DNA of 64,000 nt from JAPPHA01 sp963662815 (lineage in GTDB: Bacteria; Pseudomonadota; Alphaproteobacteria; Rhodobacterales; Rhodobacteraceae). How positions within the stretch are numbered: position 1 is the stretch's first letter; each line of letters opens with the position of its first letter. The position numbers were made by a program, and so were the translations under genes. The stretch covers positions 310,001-374,000 of the forward strand of contig CAXXWA010000037.1 in assembly GCA_963662815.2 (NCBI GenBank), given 5' to 3'. This document shows positions 43,406 to 52,534 of the stretch, in pieces. The notes under the pieces are model-generated. The model saw only the letters and a list, made by a program, of their open reading frames with translations, searched no databases and was not told where the DNA came from.

Positions 43406-45571
43406 TCACGCATCCCTCCTCTCGCCATCACCCGCATCCCTGCCCGCGGCTTCACCATCAGCCTCTTCGCGAGAAGTTCCATTGCCGCCGATGGCAGCCG
43501 CGCCGATCCGGATCACCACGTTGCGGTGGCTGTCGACCTCCGCGCGGTCGCCCGGGTGCACGACAATCGTGGTTCCCGGCGCTTCCACGATGGCCGGACC
43601 CGCGAACCGCATGCCGGGCTCGAGACGGCTTCCGTCGTGGATGTCCGCCGCGTGCACGCCATCATTCGCGAAGTCCACCTCCCTGACCCCCTTCAGCGAG
43701 CTTCCGGCCGGGGTTCCGGTGGCTTCGCGTCCGGTCATCTCGAGCTTGCCGACCTCCGCCGACGCGACAAGGTGAATCCCGACCATCTCGACCGGTGCGT
43801 CCAGCCGATAGGTGTATTCGCGTTCGTAGGCTTCATGGAACCGGTCGGAGACAGCGCCAGCCGACTCCCCGGACATCGGTTCCGCGTCCAGTTCGATCTC
43901 GGTCGTGTGCTCCTGGTTGCGGTATCGGAACTTTCCGAAGCGCTTCACCGTGACGTTCTCCGGCGGAATTCCCTCTGCCTCGAAGTCGGCGAACGCCCGA
44001 GCTTCGGTTTCGGCGTAGGCAGCCTCAATTCCTTCCGCCGCATCCGGTTCCAGGTCGGCGAGGCGCGTCACGAAGTAGTCGCGCCGCAGATCCGACATCA
44101 TCATGCCCCAGGCAGCGAACACCGAGGCGCTCTCGGGCACCACCACCTTGCGAACGCCGAGTTCTCTCGCCAGGGCCATCGCATGCATGCCGCCGCCGCC
44201 GCCGAAGGCTACCAGAGTGAAGTCCCGGGGATCGAATCCGCGATTCAGCGACACGAGCTTCAGGGCGTTGACCATGTTGTTGTTGGCGATGCGGATGATG
44301 CCGCGCGCCGCTTCGTCGATGCCGACGCCGAGTCGCCGGCCTACGTTGGCAATGGCGTTTTCCACTGCAGCCATGTCGGCGACGACTTCGCCGTCGCAAA
44401 AGTTGTCGCGGTTGATCCGGCCAAGCCAGAGATTGGCATCGGTGGTCGTGGCGTTGGCGCCTCCCTTGCCGTAGGCCGCCGGGCCCGGCAAGGCGCCTGC
44501 CGAACGCGGACCCACATGCAGCTTCCCGAAGTCGTCGACCCAGGCAATGGAGCCGCCGCCATTGCCGATTTCGACCAGATCGACCACCGGCACCATGATC
44601 GGATAACCCGCCGACGTCCGGTCGCGCTCGATCCAGTAGTCGGTCATGATCCGAACATTTCCGCCCTCGACCAGAGCGCATTTTGCAGTGGTGCCCCCGA
44701 TGTCGAGAGCGAGAATGTTGGGCTCGCCGATCAGCCGGCCGAGTTCGGCAGCGCCCCAAACCCCCGAAGCCGGCCCGGATTCGACCATGGTAATCGGAAT
44801 CCGCGAGACCGCATCGAGGGAGTCGACGCCGCAGTTCGACTGCATGACGTAGAGGTTGCCGGCGAACCCCAGGCTGCCGAGCCGGTCCCGAAGCCTGTCC
44901 AGGTAGCGTTCCGCCACCGGCTGGACGTAGGCCGACAGCACGGCCGTGTTGCACCGTTCATACTCCCGCCACTCGCGCGCGATCCGGTGCGATGAAACCA
45001 CCGAAACCTCCGGCCACAGCTCACGCACCCTCGCCTCCGCCTCCCGTTCGTGGGACGGGTCGGCATAGGAGTGCAGGAAGCAGATGGCGACCGCCTGCAC
45101 CCCCTCTTCCCGAAAGTCGGCGATGATGTCTCCGAGGCCCGACAGGTCGAGCGGCCGGAGCTCCTGGCCCCTGTAACTCATCCTCCCGGGAACTTCGCGA
45201 CGGAGCCTGCGCGGCACGAACGGCGGGGGCTTTCGGTAGTGGAGATTGAAGAAGTCCGGCCGGTTGCCGCGGGCGATCTCGAGCGTATCGCGGAATCCTT
45301 CAGTCGTGATCAGGCCAACCCTCACGCCTCGGCGTTCGGTCAGCGCGTTGATCACCACCGTCGTGCCGTGAACGAGAAAATCGATCCCGGACGGATCGAT
45401 CCCTGCCTTCGCAAGGACGTTCATGACGCCTTCTTCATAGTTCGGAGGCGTGGTGTCCGCCTTGGCCGTTCGGACCTGGGACCGTCGTCCTTCCGCGTCG
45501 GTCTCGAAACAGACCAGATCGGTAAACGTACCTCCGACATCCGCTGCAACGCGGACGATTCCTGCAGACAT
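43406..45571 (-). CDS. Hydantoinase A / oxoprolinase alpha subunit
   Basis: 721 residues from ATG 45571, with AGGGGGA upstream; the longer frame to 45766 is a shadow of the ATPase gene. Blocks: VAADVGGTFTDLVCFETD near 8, VHGTTVVINALTER near 65, LALDIGGTTAKCALVEGG near 290, and the Gly-rich VEIGNGGGSIAWVD near 340 with PRSAGALPGPAAYGKGG. These form the actin-like ATPase fold typical of HyuA. It activates the ring amide with ATP and works with HyuB. Two HyuB genes follow but only one HyuA gene, so one HyuA may serve both. Confidence 0.93.
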   Translation of the reverse strand: MSAGIVRVAADVGGTFTDLVCFETDAEGRRSQVRTAKADTTPPNYEEGVMNVLAKAGIDPSGIDFLVHGTTVVINALTERRGVRVGLITTEGFRDTLEIARGNRPDFFNLHYRKPPPFVPRRLRREVPGRMSYRGQELRPLDLSGLGDIIADFREEGVQAVAICFLHSYADPSHEREAEARVRELWPEVSVVSSHRIAREWREYERCNTAVLSAYVQPVAERYLDRLRDRLGSLGFAGNLYVMQSNCGVDSLDAVSRIPITMVESGPASGVWGAAELGRLIGEPNILALDIGGTTAKCALVEGGNVRIMTDYWIERDRTSAGYPIMVPVVDLVEIGNGGGSIAWVDDFGKLHVGPRSAGALPGPAAYGKGGANATTTDANLWLGRINRDNFCDGEVVADMAAVENAIANVGRRLGVGIDEAARGIIRIANNNMVNALKLVSLNRGFDPRDFTLVAFGGGGGMHAMALARELGVRKVVVPESASVFAAWGMMMSDLRRDYFVTRLADLEPDAAEGIEAAYAETEARAFADFEAEGIPPENVTVKRFGKFRYRNQEHTTEIELDAEPMSGESAGAVSDRFHEAYEREYTYRLDAPVEMVGIHLVASAEVGKLEMTGREATGTPAGSSLKGVREVDFANDGVHAADIHDGSRLEPGMRFAGPAIVEAPGTTIVVHPGDRAEVDSHRNVVIRIGAAAIGGNGTSREEADGEAAGRDAGDGERRDA

Positions 45572-45594
45572 CGACTGTCCCCCTTCTTTTCCTG

Positions 45595-46488
45595 TCACGA
45601 CGCCTTCTGCGCCCGCGCTTGCGGGGCCGCGCCCGTTTGCCGATCCGAACCGCCTCCATTCCCGGCATCCGCCTCCGACCGTTCGATCCGGTCCCGCATC
45701 TGCTTGCGGAAAGCGACCTCCTCCTCTCCAATGACCGGAACCGCGCTGATCAACCGCCGGGTGCATTGATGGCGGGGAGATCCGAAGAGGTCCGCCGTCT
45801 TGCCGACTTCCACGATTCCACCGTTTTCGATCACCATGATCCGGTCGGCAATGTTGCGGACCACGGACAGGTCATGGGTGATGAAGACGTAGGTCAACCC
45901 CCTCTGCCGCCGGAGACCTGACAAAAGGGCGAGCACCCGTGACTGAACCCGGACGTCGAGCGCAGATGTGGGTTCGTCGAGGACCACCAGCCCGGACTCG
46001 CAGGCCAGCGCCCTGGCGATGGCGACCCTTTGGCGCTGCCCACCGGACAGCGCGGAGGGCGGCCGGGACGCGAAGTCCGCCGGCAGCCCGACTTCTTCCA
46101 GCAACGCACCGACCCTGGCCGACCGCTCCCGCCGGTCGCCAATTCCGTGGACGTCCAGCGCGAGGCGAATCGATGCGCCAACCGAGCGCTTGGGATTGAG
46201 CGAGGAGAGCGGGTTCTGCTGCACGAGCTGGATTGCCCGCCGGTGCCTGCGATGCCGACGGTCAGGCAGGAGTTGTCCGTCAAGCCGGATTTGCCCTCCC
46301 GGATCCGGCGGCAGGACGCCCAGCATCAGGTTGGCAAGGGTGCTCTTCCCGGAACCGGACTCTCCCACGACGGCAAGGCATTCGCCCCGGATGACGTGCG
46401 CCGTCACATTGTCGACCGCCCGGATGCGGTGGGCGCCGAGGCTGAACGTCCTGGAAACGCCGAGGAGTTCAAGATGCCGATCGGCCAT
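45595..46488 (-). CDS. ABC transporter ATPase, DppF/OppF type
   Basis: 297 residues. Walker A GESGSGKST near 42, Q-loop QLVQQNPLSSLNPKRSV near 87, signature LSGGQRQRVAIARAL near 147, Walker B LVVLDEPTSALD near 167, H-loop FITHDLSVV near 200. The C-terminal extension typical of the peptide subfamily is present but the usual H-P-Y-T-x-x-L is H-Q-C-T-R-R-L. A Gly/Arg/Ser-rich tail follows. It works with the DppD-like ATPase encoded 1 bp upstream and the two permeases. Confidence 0.92.
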   Translation of the reverse strand: MADRHLELLGVSRTFSLGAHRIRAVDNVTAHVIRGECLAVVGESGSGKSTLANLMLGVLPPDPGGQIRLDGQLLPDRRHRRHRRAIQLVQQNPLSSLNPKRSVGASIRLALDVHGIGDRRERSARVGALLEEVGLPADFASRPPSALSGGQRQRVAIARALACESGLVVLDEPTSALDVRVQSRVLALLSGLRRQRGLTYVFITHDLSVVRNIADRIMVIENGGIVEVGKTADLFGSPRHQCTRRLISAVPVIGEEEVAFRKQMRDRIERSEADAGNGGGSDRQTGAAPQARAQKAS

Positions 46489-46489
46489 C

Positions 46490-47416
46490 TCAGCCCGTTC
46501 CCTTCGGGGCGGTTTCCGGCGGATGGACTTCCCGCGGCGCCAGGAAAGCCTGCTCGTCCTCGGAGGCCTCCGGAATGCCGCCTCCGGTAATCCGTGGAGC
46601 GGCAGCCATCAACGCCCTCGTGTACGGGTGGCGCGGGTCGCGGAAGATCGCCGCGCTTGGCCCTTCCTCGACGATCCGCCCCTGATAGATGACATAGACC
46701 CGGTCGGCGAACTCGCGGACCACTCCGAGATTGTGGGAAATGAACAACACTGATGTCCGATGACTGTCGACCAGTCGGCGCATCAAACGGAGCGTCTGGT
46801 CCTGGACCGTGACGTCGAGGGCAGTTCCCGGTTCGTCGGCAATCAGGAGCGCCGGCTCGTTGGCCATCGCCATCGCGATCATCACCCGCTGGTTCATGCC
46901 GCCCGAGAGCTGAAACGGATAGGAATCCAGCACCCGGTCCGGATCCTCGATCGAGACCTCTTCGAGGGCCGCTGCCGCCAATTCCCGGGAGCCGTCGCGG
47001 CGGATGGCGGGTTGGGCTCGCCGGTGCACTTCGTGAAACTGGCTTCCGATGGTGAAGACCGGGTTGAGCGAAGACGTCGGATCCTGGAATATCATCGACA
47101 TCTTGACGCCCCGGAGACGCCTCCATGCCCGGTACCGGAGTCCGGTCAGGTCGCGCCCCGCGAACTCGATTCCGCCGGTCACGATCGCGCCCGGAAGCCG
47201 CTGGAGAAGTCCGAGAACCGCTCTCGCGATCACCGTCTTTCCGGATCCCGACTCGCCCACCAGCGCCACTCTTTCCTCCGGCGCCACCCGCATCGAAACC
47301 CCGTGCAGAACCGTCGTCGTCCCGGTGTACCCGCGGAACCAAAGGCGGAGGTCGCGAACCGCCAGGGTGTCGGCATGGATGCCGGCGGAAGCGAACTGAG
47401 TCGTCGCGGGCGTCAT
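46490..47416 (-). CDS. ABC transporter ATPase, DppD/OppD type
   Basis: 308 residues from ATG 47416, which overlaps the preceding permease stop as ATGA; the longer frame to 47797 is a shadow. Walker A GESGSGKTV near 52, Q-loop MIFQDPTSSLNPVFTIG near 102, signature LSGGMNQRVMIAMAM near 162, Walker B LLIADEPGTALD near 182, H-loop FISHNLGVV. The H-P-Y-T-R-A-L-M-A-A-A-P segment is the oligopeptide-subfamily extension. The DEPGTALD variant has Gly where Thr or Pro is usual. It is the first of two ATPases of the importer. Confidence 0.93.
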   Translation of the reverse strand: MTPATTQFASAGIHADTLAVRDLRLWFRGYTGTTTVLHGVSMRVAPEERVALVGESGSGKTVIARAVLGLLQRLPGAIVTGGIEFAGRDLTGLRYRAWRRLRGVKMSMIFQDPTSSLNPVFTIGSQFHEVHRRAQPAIRRDGSRELAAAALEEVSIEDPDRVLDSYPFQLSGGMNQRVMIAMAMANEPALLIADEPGTALDVTVQDQTLRLMRRLVDSHRTSVLFISHNLGVVREFADRVYVIYQGRIVEEGPSAAIFRDPRHPYTRALMAAAPRITGGGIPEASEDEQAFLAPREVHPPETAPKGTG

Positions 47417-48246
47417 TGTTCGGAACCGAGAATATCGCGAAGCGCGTCGCCAAGGAGGTTGAAGCCGAACACCGCCACAAGGATCGCTAGCCCGGGAAAC
47501 ACGGTTAGCCACCAGGAGTCCGGCAGGTAGTTGGCGCCCTCGGCGACCATTGATCCGAGGTCGGGAGTAGGCGGCTGAACGCCGAGCCCGAGGAAGGACA
47601 GCGAGGACGCAATGAGAATGACGAACCCGATGTCCAGGGTCATCTTGGTCAGCACCGCCGGGACGCAATTCGGCAGGATTTCCCGGAACATCACGTGCAG
47701 CGGGGAGGCGCCGATGACCTCGGCCGCCAGGACATAACCCTCTTCCCGTTCGGCAAGGGTGATGTTGTAGACAAGGCGCGCGTACCAGGGCCACCACATC
47801 ACCGTGACCGCCATCATGCCGTTAATGAGTGTCGGCTCGAGGACGCCCATGATCGACATTGCCAGGACAAGCGGCGGAATCGACAGGAACACGTCAGTGA
47901 GCCGCATCAGGACATGGCGCCGAAGGCCGTCGAAGTAACCGGCAACCAGCCCGACGATGACGCCGAGCGGCATGGCAAGAACCAGCACGACTACCGCGAG
48001 CACCAGCGATGTCCGGTAGGCGTAGAGAATTCGGCTGAACAGGTCGCGGCCGACGAGGTCGGTACCCATTATGTTCGGCCAGTGCGGCGGCTGGTTGAAG
48101 TTGGAGAAGTCGACGACCGCTCCCCTGTGCGTCGGGAAGGGGGCGATTAAATCGGCAAGGATCGCCGAAAGCACCACCACCATGACCAGCGCGACCCCGA
48201 CAACCGACAGCGCCGAGGACCGGATGATGGCGATCGCCCGTCTCAT
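47413..48246 (-). CDS. ABC transporter permease, DppC type
   Basis: 277 residues. TM1 near 12-35, then the periplasmic segment with NIMGTDLVGRDLFSRILYAY (about 58-78), which is the DppC signature; TM segments near 80-110, 125-150 and 200-270; coupling loop VLAAEVIGASPLHVMFREI near 173; final block ASSLSFLGLGVQPPTPDLGS. It forms the channel with the DppB protein. Its stop overlaps the DppD start (ATGA) and its start overlaps the DppB stop by 4 bp, so all are translated in one run. Confidence 0.93.
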   Translation of the reverse strand: MRRAIAIIRSSALSVVGVALVMVVVLSAILADLIAPFPTHRGAVVDFSNFNQPPHWPNIMGTDLVGRDLFSRILYAYRTSLVLAVVVLVLAMPLGVIVGLVAGYFDGLRRHVLMRLTDVFLSIPPLVLAMSIMGVLEPTLINGMMAVTVMWWPWYARLVYNITLAEREEGYVLAAEVIGASPLHVMFREILPNCVPAVLTKMTLDIGFVILIASSLSFLGLGVQPPTPDLGSMVAEGANYLPDSWWLTVFPGLAILVAVFGFNLLGDALRDILGSEQ

Positions 48247-49271
48247 CCGCCGGCCCCCCGACCATGGCGGATGCGCGGATTCAGCCAGGCGATCAGCAGA
48301 TCGACAATGAGGTTCGCGATCAGAAATGTTGCGGAAATGATCAGAACCGTGCCGATAATGGCGTTCAGGTCTTTCCGGAGAATGACCGCCACGCCATAGC
48401 GCGACAGCCCCGGCCAGGCGAAGATCGCCTCGACCAGGAAGGCGTTGCCAAGCATGGCGGCAAAATCAAGGCCCAGTATGGTCAGCGAGGGGATCAGCGA
48501 GGGGCGGAAGGCGTATCGTCCGGCGATCCTGCGTTCGGGGAACCCGTAGGATCTCGCCATTTCGATATAGGGCCGTTCATAGGTCTCGACCATGTTGGCC
48601 CGGGTCAGCCGCGCGGCCTGCCCGATGCCCGAAAGCGCCAGCGCGAATGCCGGCAGCGCAATGTGGCTGAGGGCGTTGCCGAAGGCGGCGGGATTTCCGG
48701 CCAGCAGCGTGTCAACCAGCAGAAACCCCGTCACCGGTTCAATCAGGTATTCCGTCGACAGCCGCCCCGCAATCGGAAACAGCGGCAGGAAAAAGGCGAA
48801 GAGCAGCATCAGGATCACCGCCCAGACGAAACTCGGAGCCGAAACCCCGAGAAGCGCCACCACCCTGATGGCGTTGTCGACAACCCCGCCCCTGTACCGG
48901 GCCGAGACGATGCCGAGAGGCAGGCCGATGCCGATCATCAGGACGGCGGCCGCAAAGACCAGTTCCAGGGTCGCCGGCAGGAACTGCGCGATGTCGGTCG
49001 TCACCGGACGGTTGGTGTACAGCGAAACCCCGAGGTCGCCCCGCGAAAGATCGGCAATGAAGTGACCGTATTGGCGCCAGACCGGCTGGTCCAGGTGCAG
49101 TGCTTCCCGAAGATTGGCGACCTGCTGGTCGGTGGCGTTCGGTCCGAGTGCGATTCTCGCGGGATCGCCCGGGATGACCCGAGCGATCACGAATATCAGC
49201 ACCGACACGCCGACGAGCACCAGCGCCGACATTCCGACGCGGCGAAGGAGGAGGCGCAGGACCGGATTCAT
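48243..49271 (-). CDS. ABC transporter permease, DppB type
   Basis: 342 residues. N-terminal LLLRRVGMSALVLVGVSVLI membrane entry, FVIARVIPGDPARIALGPNA, HLDQPVWRQYGHFIADLSRG (conserved periplasmic loop) and DLGVSLYTNRPVTTDIAQFL, then five further membrane segments. Coupling loop MVETYERPYIEMARSYGFPE near 220. It follows the binding-protein gene after an 88-bp gap that holds a strong hairpin. Partner of the DppC protein. Confidence 0.93.
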   Translation of the reverse strand: MNPVLRLLLRRVGMSALVLVGVSVLIFVIARVIPGDPARIALGPNATDQQVANLREALHLDQPVWRQYGHFIADLSRGDLGVSLYTNRPVTTDIAQFLPATLELVFAAAVLMIGIGLPLGIVSARYRGGVVDNAIRVVALLGVSAPSFVWAVILMLLFAFFLPLFPIAGRLSTEYLIEPVTGFLLVDTLLAGNPAAFGNALSHIALPAFALALSGIGQAARLTRANMVETYERPYIEMARSYGFPERRIAGRYAFRPSLIPSLTILGLDFAAMLGNAFLVEAIFAWPGLSRYGVAVILRKDLNAIIGTVLIISATFLIANLIVDLLIAWLNPRIRHGRGAGG

Positions 49272-49295
49272 CCGGGTCGGTCGGCGATGGCGTCG

Positions 49296-49347
49296 GGGCC
49301 CGGCACCGCGCCGTCCGGACTTGGCCGGGGCGCGGTGGACCGGGCCC
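49296..49347 (-). promoter_or_regulatory. Strong intra-operon hairpin after the binding-protein gene
   Basis: GGGCCCGGCACCGCGCC (plus strand, 49296-49312) pairs with 49329-49347 except for a 2-nt bulge: 17 base pairs and a 16-nt loop, almost entirely G:C. It lies between the binding-protein stop and dppB and has no T-run. It is the third such hairpin in this position in the window and likely favours binding-protein mRNA. Confidence 0.65.
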
Positions 49348-49359
49348 GATCCGGCCGCG

Positions 49360-50964
49360 TTATTCCTCGACGGTCATCAGCCGGAAGCTGAAGCCCATCC
49401 CGTCGAGGCCGAACGCCTGGCCGGGGTCGGAAAGCGCCGGGGCGCTGACCCTTGGGCTCGCCGCGAAGATCGACTGCCGGTCGTAACCGTAGATCGACGG
49501 CGCGATCGCGGTAAGCCGCGCATTCAGCGCCGCGTAGGCCGCTTCACGCGCCTCGTCCGTCGCCCCGGTTCTTCCTTCCCCAAGCAACCGGTCGACTTCG
49601 GAGTCGCTGAGGTGTTCCGGGGACTGCCATGTGCCGGCCGCCGTCGAGTGATACATGCCGTAGAGCAGCGTATCGGGGTCTCCGGTCACCGCGTTGACGA
49701 ACAGCTGCGATACGTGCGGCGTGTTTTCCGCCTTGTTGACCTGACTGGAGAACAGGGCCCACGGAACCTTGGTGATGGTCGACTTGACGCCGATCTCGGC
49801 CAGATTCGCCTGGAAGAGAAGCGCGAACCGTTCCTCTACGGGCACCTCTGCAATCCAGGTGATCTCGATGGAGAAATCCGAAGGATCGTGGGCGCACTGG
49901 GAAAGGTGGCCGCGGGCGGCATCCACGTCGCGGGCAATGTTCATGCCTGCAGGATTGGCGCCGAACATGCCGACCGGGATCGCGCCTGTCGACGCGGATC
50001 CCTGCGAAAGGTCGTCGGTGACCGCGATCAGCTTGAGAGCCGCCTCGTAGTCGAAGGCATTGGCCAGGGCAAGACGGCAATTGACGTCGTCGAGCGGGGC
50101 CTTCGTGGTGTTCATCTTGAAGTAGAACGCGCCGGTTCCGCTTTCCGTCAAGAGCTGCATGCCCTCATCGGACAGTGCGCGCATCACCTCCGGGGGCAGC
50201 CACTGTGACGAGATGTCGTGCCCGCCCTGCGCCATCAGCGTGCGGACCGTCGCGGCTTCCAACCCGTAGCGCAGCCGCACGGTGTCCGGAGCCCCCTCGT
50301 CGATTCCGAGGAAATAGCCGTCGTTCCTGACCATGACGGTCTCTTCCTGCGGATTGTGGGCGGTCACGACGTAGGCGCCGGTCCCGGCTCCGTTCGCCGA
50401 CAGATAGGCCTGCCCCCAGTCCTTCATGTCGCCGTCGCCGTCGCCGAGATTGGCCATCACCGTTTCCTTGTCGACAATCGGCAAGCGAACGAGCGAGGCC
50501 ACGAAAGGAGCATACGGTTCGTTGAGGTTGAAGCGCACCGTTCCCTCGTCGACGGCCTCGACGCTCTCGACATTGCCGAAGAGGAAGGACAGCCCCTGCC
50601 CCAGCGCCTGCATCCTTTCGAGCGAGAATGCGACGTCCTCTGCGCGGAGCGGGTTGCCGCTCTGGAAGCGCACGTCGTCGCGGAGCCTGAACGTGTACTG
50701 GGTGCCCTCGCCTTCCCAGCTCTCGGCCAGGTGCGGGACATGTCCCGGCCCTCCCTGCCGCGGCAGGACCAGCGTGTCATAGACATTGAACATGAGCATC
50801 GAGTCGGCGTAGTCGGATGCCTTTCCCGGATCCAGCTCCCCGACCGCGACCTCGTCGAGACGAAGAACGCGCTCGGCAACTGCAGGCATCGCGAGCGACA
50901 GCGCGACAGCGCCGGTCATTGCCAGGCCGGCAGCCTTGAGTGTCGTGGTGAATTCAGATTTCAT
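49360..50964 (-). CDS. ABC transporter periplasmic substrate-binding protein, family 5
   Basis: 534 residues. Signal peptide about 1-30 (LKAAGLAMTGAVALSLAMPA with cut after A-V-A-E). Blocks: DYADSMLMFNVYDTLVLPRQ, YTFRLRDDVRFQSGNPLRAE (family 5 core), FNLNEPYAPFVASLVRLP, and NGAGTGAYVVTAHNPQEETV. It binds the operon's substrate; given the hydantoinases downstream this could be a hydantoin, a dipeptide or a lactam-containing compound. Its ATG overlaps the regulator's stop by 4 bp (ATGA). Confidence 0.9.
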   Translation of the reverse strand: MKSEFTTTLKAAGLAMTGAVALSLAMPAVAERVLRLDEVAVGELDPGKASDYADSMLMFNVYDTLVLPRQGGPGHVPHLAESWEGEGTQYTFRLRDDVRFQSGNPLRAEDVAFSLERMQALGQGLSFLFGNVESVEAVDEGTVRFNLNEPYAPFVASLVRLPIVDKETVMANLGDGDGDMKDWGQAYLSANGAGTGAYVVTAHNPQEETVMVRNDGYFLGIDEGAPDTVRLRYGLEAATVRTLMAQGGHDISSQWLPPEVMRALSDEGMQLLTESGTGAFYFKMNTTKAPLDDVNCRLALANAFDYEAALKLIAVTDDLSQGSASTGAIPVGMFGANPAGMNIARDVDAARGHLSQCAHDPSDFSIEITWIAEVPVEERFALLFQANLAEIGVKSTITKVPWALFSSQVNKAENTPHVSQLFVNAVTGDPDTLLYGMYHSTAAGTWQSPEHLSDSEVDRLLGEGRTGATDEAREAAYAALNARLTAIAPSIYGYDRQSIFAASPRVSAPALSDPGQAFGLDGMGFSFRLMTVEE

Positions 50965-51689
50965 GGCAGTGGTCTCCCTTGTTCTAGCTTGCCATTTTCG
51001 ACAGACGCCCGCCTTCGAGCAGGAGGCGCGGAAGAATCCTGTGATTCAGGGTGCGGGCCGGGCCGGATCTTCCCGGAGTCTTCCGCTGCGGACCGGTCCT
51101 GCCTGTCACCGAACACATCGATGGTGCAGACATGAAGAATCCGGGCCGGCGAGACCGTGTGATTCCATGTCGAGTGCCGGCGCATGGAGTCGAAGTGGAT
51201 CGAGTCCCCGGGGTGCAGAACAGTGCAGTCGCCGTCTATTTCGACAGTGATCGATCCTTCCAGCATGAAGAACAGTTCCTCTCCTTCGTGACGGATCGGT
51301 TCACTCCGGTATCCTGGAGATTCGTGAATGATCACGCCGCTCAGGACATGGCCGGGGAAATTCGCCGAGATCCGTTCGTAGCCGAATACTGTCGGGTCCG
51401 GACCGTAAACAGGGCGCCGGGACTGGCGCGTCATCGCCGAGTCTCCGCCTGGCGCCACGAGGATGTCGGCGACGCTCATGTCCAGCACGCGGGCTATCGC
51501 GAGGAGCGACGTCAGCGACGGAGATGCCAGGTCGCGCTCCACCTGGGAAATGAACCCTACCGACAGTCCGGCGCCGTCGGCGACGGCCTGCAGGGTCAGT
51601 CCGAGTTCCTTGCGGCGATTCCGGAGCCGCATCCCCAGTGGCTGGCGATCAGACCGGCTCGCCGTCCCCGCGCTGGTTGCCGACGACAT
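50961..51689 (-). CDS. XRE-family transcriptional regulator with C-terminal cupin domain
   Basis: 242 residues from ATG 51689, which has GAGGAAGG 5-6 bp upstream. The helix-turn-helix (RLRNRRKELGLTLQAVADGA, then GLSVGFISQVERDLASPSLT) is the Xre/SutR type; the cupin domain (about 130-205) contains EPIRHEGEELFFMLEGSITV and LHPGDSIHFDSMRRHSTWNH, with His and Glu residues suitable for a metal-bound ligand. This class usually senses a small molecule and represses its neighbours. It is the first gene of the ten-gene transporter-hydantoinase operon and very likely controls it. Confidence 0.9.
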   Translation of the reverse strand: MSSATSAGTASRSDRQPLGMRLRNRRKELGLTLQAVADGAGLSVGFISQVERDLASPSLTSLLAIARVLDMSVADILVAPGGDSAMTRQSRRPVYGPDPTVFGYERISANFPGHVLSGVIIHESPGYRSEPIRHEGEELFFMLEGSITVEIDGDCTVLHPGDSIHFDSMRRHSTWNHTVSPARILHVCTIDVFGDRQDRSAAEDSGKIRPGPHPESQDSSAPPARRRASVENGKLEQGRPLP

Positions 51690-51701
51690 CGGCACCTTCC
51701 T

Positions 51702-52304
51702 CTACAAGATTTTAGTAATGGTAAAAATAGACGCCGCAGCAACTGTGTCAACAGGAATTGTCACGGGTATGGGAGCCGCTCTCGGGCCGATCGAGAACTG
51801 CTGCACGACGTTCTGTTGCCCGCAGCATCCGCGGCGTTCCGCCGGGGCGATCCCGGATGTCCGCGGAGTGCGCGAGGTAACCCTCGATCTCACAGGTTTC
51901 CCGACGTTGGCGCCGTTGGCGATCAGTGCCGGCAGGTTCGTCTCGGAACGCAGGACAGGCGCGAAGAAATGCGCGGAATGCCTCCACCTGCTCCGTGCAA
52001 GCAAGGCGGATCGGGTTGACCTACTGGTCCAGCGATTGCGCCGACCGCACCGCGTTTCCTCTTCCGCTTTTCGTTCGAGCAATCCCAGTTCGCACAGGCG
52101 TTTCCACTCCATTGGCGTTTCGGGATATCGTAGGTGAGGTCGCGTGCGCTCCCACTCCTGCCGTGTGCATGGGTAGCGCCCCTCGTGCTCGTTGAGCCAG
52201 TCATGCGCCTCGTTCGTTGCGAACAGCCTGTCACATGCAGCTGCGACAAAATCGCTCCGGTGTCCGCCCCGTCGAGCGCGAATGCGGTCGATCCGCGTAA
52301 GCAT
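51702..52304 (-). CDS. Uncharacterised protein or relic upstream of the regulator
   Basis: The frame from ATG 52304 begins MLTRIDRIRARRGGHRSDFV and AAACDRLFATNEAHDWLNEH, with EGRYPCTRQEWERTRPHLRY and PETPMEWKRLCELGLLERKA: balanced, gene-like sequence of about 85 residues. Beyond that the composition turns Arg/Ser/Thr-rich and overlaps the promoter of the regulator gene, so the real gene probably ended near 52040 and has lost its stop. I do not recognise a family. It lies between the operon promoter and the IS21 element. Confidence 0.3.
   Translation of the reverse strand: MLTRIDRIRARRGGHRSDFVAAACDRLFATNEAHDWLNEHEGRYPCTRQEWERTRPHLRYPETPMEWKRLCELGLLERKAEEETRCGRRNRWTSRSTRSALLARSRWRHSAHFFAPVLRSETNLPALIANGANVGKPVRSRVTSRTPRTSGIAPAERRGCCGQQNVVQQFSIGPRAAPIPVTIPVDTVAAASIFTITKIL
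51724..51751 (-). promoter_or_regulatory. Predicted promoter of the regulator-transporter-hydantoinase operon
   Basis: On the minus strand, TTGACA (-35) and TATTTT (-10) are separated by 16 bp, about 35 bp before the regulator start. An adjacent T-T-T-T-A...T-A-A-A-A inverted repeat around 51715-51728 might be the operator of the XRE regulator. Confidence 0.55.
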
Positions 52305-52534
52305 GGTCTCTTTCAAGTGTCATGTAGACATGTGCCTGTGGGCCGGTAGCCCGGCGCTCGCCAATTTGTAATAGGGGCAACTTTCCGGGAATTGCCTTTC
52401 AAGTCCAGTTCAAAACTGACCCAGGATTCGCGTTCAAAACTGACCCACCTGCCGGCCTTTTCTTTTCCAGGCAGAATCATTTCTGCCGGGCATTCCGCTC
52501 CGGTGTTCGGGTTCTGCTGGAGGAGAAGAGGGAG

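Noticed and set aside
41578..43686. 702-codon plus-strand open frame across hyuB copy 1
   Set aside because: It is antisense to an unmistakable HyuB gene and has no family resemblance; a codon-bias shadow.
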